The notes beneath the pieces were generated by a model, which was not told where the DNA came from, searched no databases, and saw nothing but the letters and a program-made list of their open reading frames with translations. A stretch of 9,693 nucleotides of DNA from Nitrospirota bacterium (lineage in GTDB: Bacteria; Nitrospirota; Nitrospiria; Nitrospirales; Nitrospiraceae), in NCBI GenBank assembly GCA_005877535.1, contig VBOM01000105.1, forward strand, positions 1 through 9,693. The letters are read 5' to 3'. Position 1 is the stretch's first letter. Each line of letters opens with the position of its first letter. Below, one piece after another: positions 5,421 to 9,693 of this stretch. Position numbers and translations under genes: made by a program.

Positions 5421-6125
5421 ATGTTTCAAACAGGACTCATCGGACTAGTTGGTTCGCTCGGCTCGGTTTCCAAAATCGTGCTCTTGCTCCTGTTCATCTT
5501 CTCAGTCATCTCCTGGGCCATTATTTTTTTCAAATGGCGAGTGTTTCGAATGGCAGACCGGGAGGACAAGCGGTTCCTGGCGCTCCTCGTGAAAACACGG
5601 GATCTCGACGAGCTGTATCGGCAAGTTCGACGAATCGAAGGGAGTCCCAGCGCGGTCGTATTCGAAGGGGTTATGGAGCGTGTGGGATCTGGACGAGGTG
5701 AGGGGAACAATGGCGCCAGCGTAGGACCGGTTGATCAATACGTTATAGAGCGGACCGCGTCCCACTTCGCACAGAGCCAACTGTCACGCCTCGAAACCTA
5801 TCTTCCGTTTCTTGCCACGACGGGAAACATAACTCCGTTTGTCGGACTGCTCGGGACCGTGATGGGAATTATCGATGCGTTTCGTGAGATCGGCACCCAA
5901 GGGACCGCCAGTATTTCCGCTGTCGCTCCTGGTGTTGCGGAGGCCTTAGTCGCGACCGCAGCCGGTCTGTTCACCGCCATCCCAGCGGTCATTGCTTACA
6001 ACTACTTCCTCATCCGGATTCGCAGCACGGCGTTCCGGTTGGATTCCGTCACCATCGAGCTTCTGTCATCCCTCTCGGCCGCTCCATCGAAGACGAAACC
6101 AGTTCGGGTCGGAGTTCAAGGATGA
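5421..6125 (+). CDS. tolQ: Tol-Pal system proton channel subunit TolQ
   Basis: Inner-membrane channel subunit of the MotA/TolQ/ExbB family; with TolR it uses the proton motive force to drive TolA and keep the outer membrane invaginating at division. 234 residues, close to the usual 230. Seen: membrane segment 1 at about 15-37, a cytoplasmic domain about 38-125, segment 2 at 130-153 and segment 3 at 172-196, with the family signature in ITPFVGLLGTVMGIIDAFREIG (137-158) and GVAEALVATAAGLFTAIPAVIAYN (171-194). The ATG at 5421 follows GGGAAAGG with 10 bases of spacing. The stop overlaps the tolR start in ATGA. ExbB is the alternative name, but the downstream tolB and pal settle it as TolQ. It is the first gene of the operon; the promoter is not clear. 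Confidence 0.95.
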   Translation: MFQTGLIGLVGSLGSVSKIVLLLLFIFSVISWAIIFFKWRVFRMADREDKRFLALLVKTRDLDELYRQVRRIEGSPSAVVFEGVMERVGSGRGEGNNGASVGPVDQYVIERTASHFAQSQLSRLETYLPFLATTGNITPFVGLLGTVMGIIDAFREIGTQGTASISAVAPGVAEALVATAAGLFTAIPAVIAYNYFLIRIRSTAFRLDSVTIELLSSLSAAPSKTKPVRVGVQG

Positions 6126-6574
6126 CCCTAGAGTCCCGTCACCGCCGGTTTCTGGCAGAAATCAACGTCATCCCCCTTGTCGATGTGGTCCTCGTTCTCT
6201 TGGTGATTTTCATGGTCACCGCGCCGATGCTGTATCGAGGGATGGACATTAAACTGCCGACTTCTGCCACGAATACCATTAGGGCGGAAATGCGCTCGGT
6301 GCTCACGATTGAAAAAGATCAACGACTATATCTTGACAAAGATCCGGTCGGGGTCGCCCAGCTGGAACAGAAATTGACCCTCTTGAAACGGGACCATCCC
6401 GATGTGTCCCTCTACCTCAGGGCGGATCGCGATGTGCCCTACGGGGTCGTAGTGCAAGTCATGGACGGCGTCAAGAAAGCCGGGATCGAGAAGATCGGGA
6501 TGGTCACGGAGCCGGTAGGTCCCGAGCATGTGGGAGCGCCACAAATTCTGCGTCTCCCGCCGCGGAAAAGTTGA
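6122..6574 (+). CDS. tolR: Tol-Pal system stator protein TolR
   Basis: ExbD/TolR family protein, one N-terminal membrane helix plus a periplasmic domain that contacts peptidoglycan; partner of TolQ in the proton-driven motor. 150 residues, near the typical 140. Seen: the conserved INVIPLVDVVLVLLVIFMVTAP (14-35) with the essential membrane aspartate at Asp21, then a beta-rich periplasmic domain (about 55-130) containing VSLYLRADRDVPYGVVVQVMDGVKKAGI, the hallmark of the family. The start overlaps the tolQ stop by four bases and the upstream GGAG/AAGG bases lie in tolQ, so translation is probably coupled. A 28-base gap separates its stop from the next gene at the start chosen there. Confidence 0.95.
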   Translation: MTLESRHRRFLAEINVIPLVDVVLVLLVIFMVTAPMLYRGMDIKLPTSATNTIRAEMRSVLTIEKDQRLYLDKDPVGVAQLEQKLTLLKRDHPDVSLYLRADRDVPYGVVVQVMDGVKKAGIEKIGMVTEPVGPEHVGAPQILRLPPRKS

Positions 6575-6602
6575 TGCAACGGGTTCGAGAAAGCTGGTTG
6601 TT

Positions 6603-7598
6603 ATGGCGTCCCAGGCATCGGGCCAGTCAAGTCTGTGGTTCGATCAGGGGGATCAATCCAGACTGTCCGCTCGACTCAAACGCATGCTGGTGCTGTCGTT
6701 CGTTCTTCATGCGATTGTCCTGCTCGTGGTGGTAGGGTTTCGTCTTCCACAACGGGGTGACCGGCCTTTGACGTCCGTGGAAGTGTCTCTGGTCAGTCTG
6801 CCGATGCCTGTGAGGCAAACCGAGTCAGCGAAACCTGTCGAGTCAGCAAAAGTTTCTGACTCGAAGCCGGCACCGGCCCCATTAGTCAAGGCGGTGGCCC
6901 CCAGTGCAGCCCCTTCTGCCAAGCCTCCAATGGCCGAGAAAAGAAGGGACATGTTGCAGGACCTTCAGCTTCCGCCGGATGCACCGAAATTTGGAGATTT
7001 GAGCCCTGCGACAAAATCCGTGGCTCAGCCCCAACAGGCGGCGAAGGTGCTCGATATCCCCCGTGTTCCGGATGTGGCGCAAGACCCGGTTGCAAAAATT
7101 CCGCAGCGGTCTACGGTAAGCGACGATCTGAATCGTGAGTTAGAGGAAGAACTGAAAAAGATCAAACAGTTTCAGCCTGCAGCCAAGCTGGACATCCCGA
7201 AAGAAGTGAAACCGAGTGAGGCGGCCATCAAGCCGGTGCCCCAGCAAGAGGTGAAAATTCCGGCGGTCAAGACCCCAGAGACGACCCTGAAGATTTCCGG
7301 TACGGCTGGGTCGAATGCCTACTGGGCTCGTGTGCAGTCTATTATTAGTAGCCAGTGGGAGCCGCCTCCGGTCGATATGGCGGGACAAACTTATACGATG
7401 ACCGTCAAGTTTCGTCTTGAACGGGATGGGACGATCAAAGATGTGGTCGTGCAACAGTCATCCGGAAATGCCTATTTTGATATGGCGGGCCAGCGCGCCG
7501 TGCTGCGGCCACGAGTCCTGCCAGTGTTTCCTCCCGAAATGGCAGACAATTATAAAGATGTAGAAATGGTATTTCGAGTCGGAGAGTCGGTCGAATGA
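6603..7598 (+). CDS. tolA: TolA-like / TonB-family energy transducer
   Basis: Periplasm-spanning link between the TolQR motor and TolB/Pal. 331 residues from ATG 6603. Seen: a short cytoplasmic tail; one membrane helix at about 28-47 with Ser32 and His36 in the SxxxH arrangement conserved in TolA and TonB for coupling to TolQ/ExbB; a Pro-, Ala- and Lys-rich linker about 68-230; and a C-terminal TonB/TolA domain at 237-328 (YWARVQSIISSQWEPPP, then FRLERDGTIKDVVVQQSSGN). The linker is Pro-rich like TonB and lacks the long Ala-rich helix of E. coli TolA (421 residues); only 173-190 looks strongly helical. The frame is also open from ATG 6528, inside tolR, but that start has no ribosome site and adds 25 basic residues. 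Its place between tolR and tolB argues for the TolA role. The stop overlaps the tolB start in ATGA. Confidence 0.85.
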   Translation: MASQASGQSSLWFDQGDQSRLSARLKRMLVLSFVLHAIVLLVVVGFRLPQRGDRPLTSVEVSLVSLPMPVRQTESAKPVESAKVSDSKPAPAPLVKAVAPSAAPSAKPPMAEKRRDMLQDLQLPPDAPKFGDLSPATKSVAQPQQAAKVLDIPRVPDVAQDPVAKIPQRSTVSDDLNRELEEELKKIKQFQPAAKLDIPKEVKPSEAAIKPVPQQEVKIPAVKTPETTLKISGTAGSNAYWARVQSIISSQWEPPPVDMAGQTYTMTVKFRLERDGTIKDVVVQQSSGNAYFDMAGQRAVLRPRVLPVFPPEMADNYKDVEMVFRVGESVE

Positions 7599-8935
7599 GA
7601 CAGGTGAAATGGATCAGTGTCTCGTTCGGGGGAGTATTGCTGCTAGCAGGAGTTGTCGGTATTCTTGAATCAGGGGCAGCGGATGTATTCCTTGAAGCCA
7701 CCCGTCCCGACTTTCAAAAGATTTCTCTGGGTGTTGCGGGGATGCAAAACGCGGGAGGCCCAGACTGGCTGGGGGGGCGGATTGAAGAAGTCCTCAAAAA
7801 GGATGTGAAACGTTCCTTGGTTTTTGATTTGGTGGATTTGCCCAGTCTGGGGATTCACACATCCGATATCGGCAATGGAATGGGGGCCGGTTCCAAGGCC
7901 GTATTCAAAGAGGCGGCTGAAAAGGGTGTCTCGGTCTTGGTCTGGGGAAAGGCGGGTCTGAAAGAGGCGGGCAAAGATTCCGACGTGAACATGGAAGGTT
8001 TCGTCTATGACAGCGGCAGCGAGGAACTTGTGGGGGGGAAGCGTTACGCTGGATCGCCCTCGGTTGTGCGGCTGATGGCGCACCGCTTTGCCGACGAACT
8101 GGTGTTTCGTTACACGGGGGAGCCGGGTATCGCGCGGACAAAGATCGCGTATGTGGCTGAACAGGGGAGCGCTCGCGAGTTGTTCGTGATGGATTATGAT
8201 GGCTACGATGCGCGCCAACTCACCGCCGATGGATTCCTGAACCTCATGCCGCAATGGTCTCCGGATCGCCGGTTCCTCATCTTCACCGCCTATCGCAATC
8301 GCAATACGCAGGACATCGACATGATCGAGTTGGCAACGGGCAAGCGATGGACGGTGATTTCCCTGGGGGGATTGAACATCACTCCGGCACTGTCTCCTGA
8401 TGGAAACTTCCTGGCGTTTGCCTCCAGTCACGAAGGCAATTCCGAACTCTATCGGTTGGATACAAGAACGAAAGTCATTCAACGCCTGACGGTGAATCCG
8501 TCCGGCGACTTGTCTCCCTCCTGGTCTCCGAACGGGAGAGAGCTGGTGTTTGTATCCGATCGGGGTGGCGGACCCCAATTGTTCCTGATGGGTGCAGACG
8601 GGTCGAACGTGCGCCGGCTGACGTTTGAAGGCGATTACAATGCGGCGCCAGTATGGTCACCGCGCGGGAACTGGATCGCCTATGTATGCCGGACGCAGAA
8701 AGAGTATAAGCTCTGTGTCATCTCGCCGGACGGACAGAAGCGAATGCAATTGACGACAGGACCGGGTGTCGATGATTCACCCTCCTGGTCACCGGATGGT
8801 CGGCATCTGGTATTCAGTTCGACAGCTGATGGAAAGAGCCACATCTATATGATCGACGCCGATGGTAAGGACATCGAACGGCTCACCTTCCAGGGCACGC
8901 ACAATAGCGCGCCCTCGTGGTCTCCGGCATCGTGA
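7595..8935 (+). CDS. tolB: Tol-Pal system beta-propeller protein TolB
   Basis: Periplasmic partner of Pal and TolA. 446 residues (E. coli: 430). Seen: a signal peptide with hydrophobic stretch at about 8-23 and probable cleavage near SGAA at 26-29; a mixed alpha/beta N-terminal domain about 31-175; and a beta-propeller from about 182 to the end with PD40-type WSPDG motifs at 221, 267, 310, 354, 398 and 442, spaced 43-46 residues apart, giving six blades. The last motif (WSPAS) is at the very C-terminus and probably completes the ring. The ATG overlaps the stop of the tolA-like gene, and GGAGAG lies about 10 bases upstream. The 80-base gap to pal contains TTGACC (8946-8951), but no matching -10 box at normal spacing. 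Function is known from the family and is secure from context. Confidence 0.95.
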   Translation: MRQVKWISVSFGGVLLLAGVVGILESGAADVFLEATRPDFQKISLGVAGMQNAGGPDWLGGRIEEVLKKDVKRSLVFDLVDLPSLGIHTSDIGNGMGAGSKAVFKEAAEKGVSVLVWGKAGLKEAGKDSDVNMEGFVYDSGSEELVGGKRYAGSPSVVRLMAHRFADELVFRYTGEPGIARTKIAYVAEQGSARELFVMDYDGYDARQLTADGFLNLMPQWSPDRRFLIFTAYRNRNTQDIDMIELATGKRWTVISLGGLNITPALSPDGNFLAFASSHEGNSELYRLDTRTKVIQRLTVNPSGDLSPSWSPNGRELVFVSDRGGGPQLFLMGADGSNVRRLTFEGDYNAAPVWSPRGNWIAYVCRTQKEYKLCVISPDGQKRMQLTTGPGVDDSPSWSPDGRHLVFSSTADGKSHIYMIDADGKDIERLTFQGTHNSAPSWSPAS

Positions 8936-9002
8936 CAATGACATTTTGACCTTACAGGATAAATATAGGCAAATGGTTGATTCAGATGACTAACCTAGGA
9001 AA

Positions 9003-9007
9003 AGGAG
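9003..9007 (+). promoter_or_regulatory. Ribosome binding site deciding the pal start
   Basis: AGGAG within AAAAGGAGAAAG, eight bases before ATG 9016. It rules against the longer open frame from 8977, whose extra 13 codons would cover this site and displace the signal peptide. Confidence 0.8.
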
Positions 9008-9015
9008 AAAGATGT

Positions 9016-9690
9016 ATGATCAAGACACTCTGTACATGCGGCTCGGTGCTGGTGATGAGCATAGCATTGATCGCTATGCCTGGCTGCTCCAAAAAATCCG
9101 TACAATCTGGCGGCGACTCCCAGTCCACCAGAGGGATGCAGCAGGGAGGGGGATCAGATAGTTCAAAGTCCGGTGTCGGCAGCTTTCCGGACACAGGCGT
9201 TCAGTCGGGTGGCGGCGGGCTTCGGGGCCTCGACAAGAATCCTTCAGAGGAGCGTGTGGGCAATGGCACGATGCTGGCGAAGGTGGATCCCTCCGGCAGT
9301 GCCGGACGACAAATGGATGAGATCAGGGCAGAGCAGGCCGCCTCAGCTGCAGCGGGCATGAGGGATGTGTTGTTCGGCTACGATACCTGGACGATTTCCG
9401 AGGATGGGCGTCAAGCGTTGAGTCGCGATGCCGAGTGGATGAAGTCTAACCCGAGCGCGCTGGTCAAGGTCGAAGGGCACTGTGACGAACGCGGGACCGT
9501 CGCCTACAACCTCGTACTCGGTGAAAAACGGGCAAAAGCCGCCCGGAACTATCTAGTCGAACTCGGTGTCGGTGCCAATCGTCTGTCCGTGGTATCGTAT
9601 GGGAAAGAGCGGCCGTCCTGTAATGACCATGCGGAGTCGTGCTACCAGCAGAATCGGCGGGGACATCTTGTGGTGAAGACCGGGAAGTAG
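9016..9690 (+). CDS. pal: Peptidoglycan-associated lipoprotein Pal
   Basis: Outer-membrane lipoprotein whose OmpA-type domain binds peptidoglycan; TolB and the TolA-TolQR motor control its location. 224 residues from ATG 9016. Seen: a lipoprotein signal with hydrophobic stretch 10-21 and lipobox AMPGC, the lipidated residue being Cys24 (Met at -3 is less common than Leu); a Gly/Ser/Gln-rich flexible linker about 28-75; and an OmpA-like domain at 115-224 with the Pal signature VEGHCDERGTVAYNLVLGEKRA (152-173), including Asp157, Asn165 and Arg172 in the peptidoglycan-binding pocket. The segment CNDHAESCYQQNRRGHLVV is also typical of Pal. It is the last tol gene in view and ends three bases before the window edge, so a following cpoB/ybgF could not be seen. 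Confidence 0.96.
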   Translation: MIKTLCTCGSVLVMSIALIAMPGCSKKSVQSGGDSQSTRGMQQGGGSDSSKSGVGSFPDTGVQSGGGGLRGLDKNPSEERVGNGTMLAKVDPSGSAGRQMDEIRAEQAASAAAGMRDVLFGYDTWTISEDGRQALSRDAEWMKSNPSALVKVEGHCDERGTVAYNLVLGEKRAKAARNYLVELGVGANRLSVVSYGKERPSCNDHAESCYQQNRRGHLVVKTGK

Positions 9691-9693
9691 GCG

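Noticed and set aside
7670..8578. Long 302-aa minus-strand open frame opposite tolB
   Set aside because: Shadow of the GC-rich tolB codons; its translation has no domain sense and tolB is certain.
8946..8975. Separate promoter for pal from TTGACC in the tolB-pal gap
   Set aside because: No acceptable -10 box at 16-18 bases (17-18 bases away the sequence is GCAAAT/CAAATG); pal is best read from the tol operon with its own strong ribosome site.

Overview
The window reads as chromosome of a Gram-negative, moderately GC-rich bacterium. It carries a complete tolQ-tolR-tolA-tolB-pal cluster, which belongs to an outer-membrane cell envelope. Protein style (TolB N-terminus, XerD, TolA-like protein with a TonB-type C-terminus) and the intergenic repeats ending in CTAG remind me of Nitrospira (Nitrospirota). 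That assignment is recollection and inference; I could not test it by alignment.

Layout. (1) Bases 1-3496, minus strand, read right to left: a secreted TPR + periplasmic-binding-fold protein of 660 aa, then a site-2-protease-family (M50) membrane protein, then trpS, which runs off the left edge. The last two overlap by four bases (ATGA). (2) Bases 3497-3826 are a divergent intergenic region holding a good sigma-70-type promoter for the minus-strand gene and a 178-bp repeat copy. (3) Bases 3827-4741, plus strand: a XerD-type tyrosine recombinase with all catalytic residues. (4) Bases 4742-5420: tRNA-Val(UAC) with a strong promoter, tRNA-Asp(GUC), then a 280-bp spacer that ends in a hairpin-rich repeat-like element just before tolQ. 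In 5141-5265 I see only a lone CATAAT (5239-5244) without a well-spaced -35 box. (5) Bases 5421-9690, plus strand: tolQ, tolR, tolA-like, tolB, pal. Two of its junctions are ATGA overlaps and there is no internal terminator, so this is one operon.

How the genes work together. TolQ and TolR form the proton-driven inner-membrane motor. The TolA-like protein spans the periplasm, TolB is the periplasmic beta-propeller partner, and Pal is the lipoprotein anchored in the outer membrane that binds peptidoglycan. The TPR/binding-protein fusion is also an envelope protein and resembles the domain plan of LpoA-type peptidoglycan synthase activators, but it lacks a lipobox.

The coding content is mostly recognisable housekeeping and envelope biology, and I do not see a new defence or metabolic system. 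The most unusual feature is repeat structure: two oppositely oriented copies of one element (1322-1517 and 3592-3769) share their ends but carry different, strongly structured cores. They exactly bracket the 660-aa gene and its promoter, and each carries the same extended -10-like motif pointing at the neighbouring gene.
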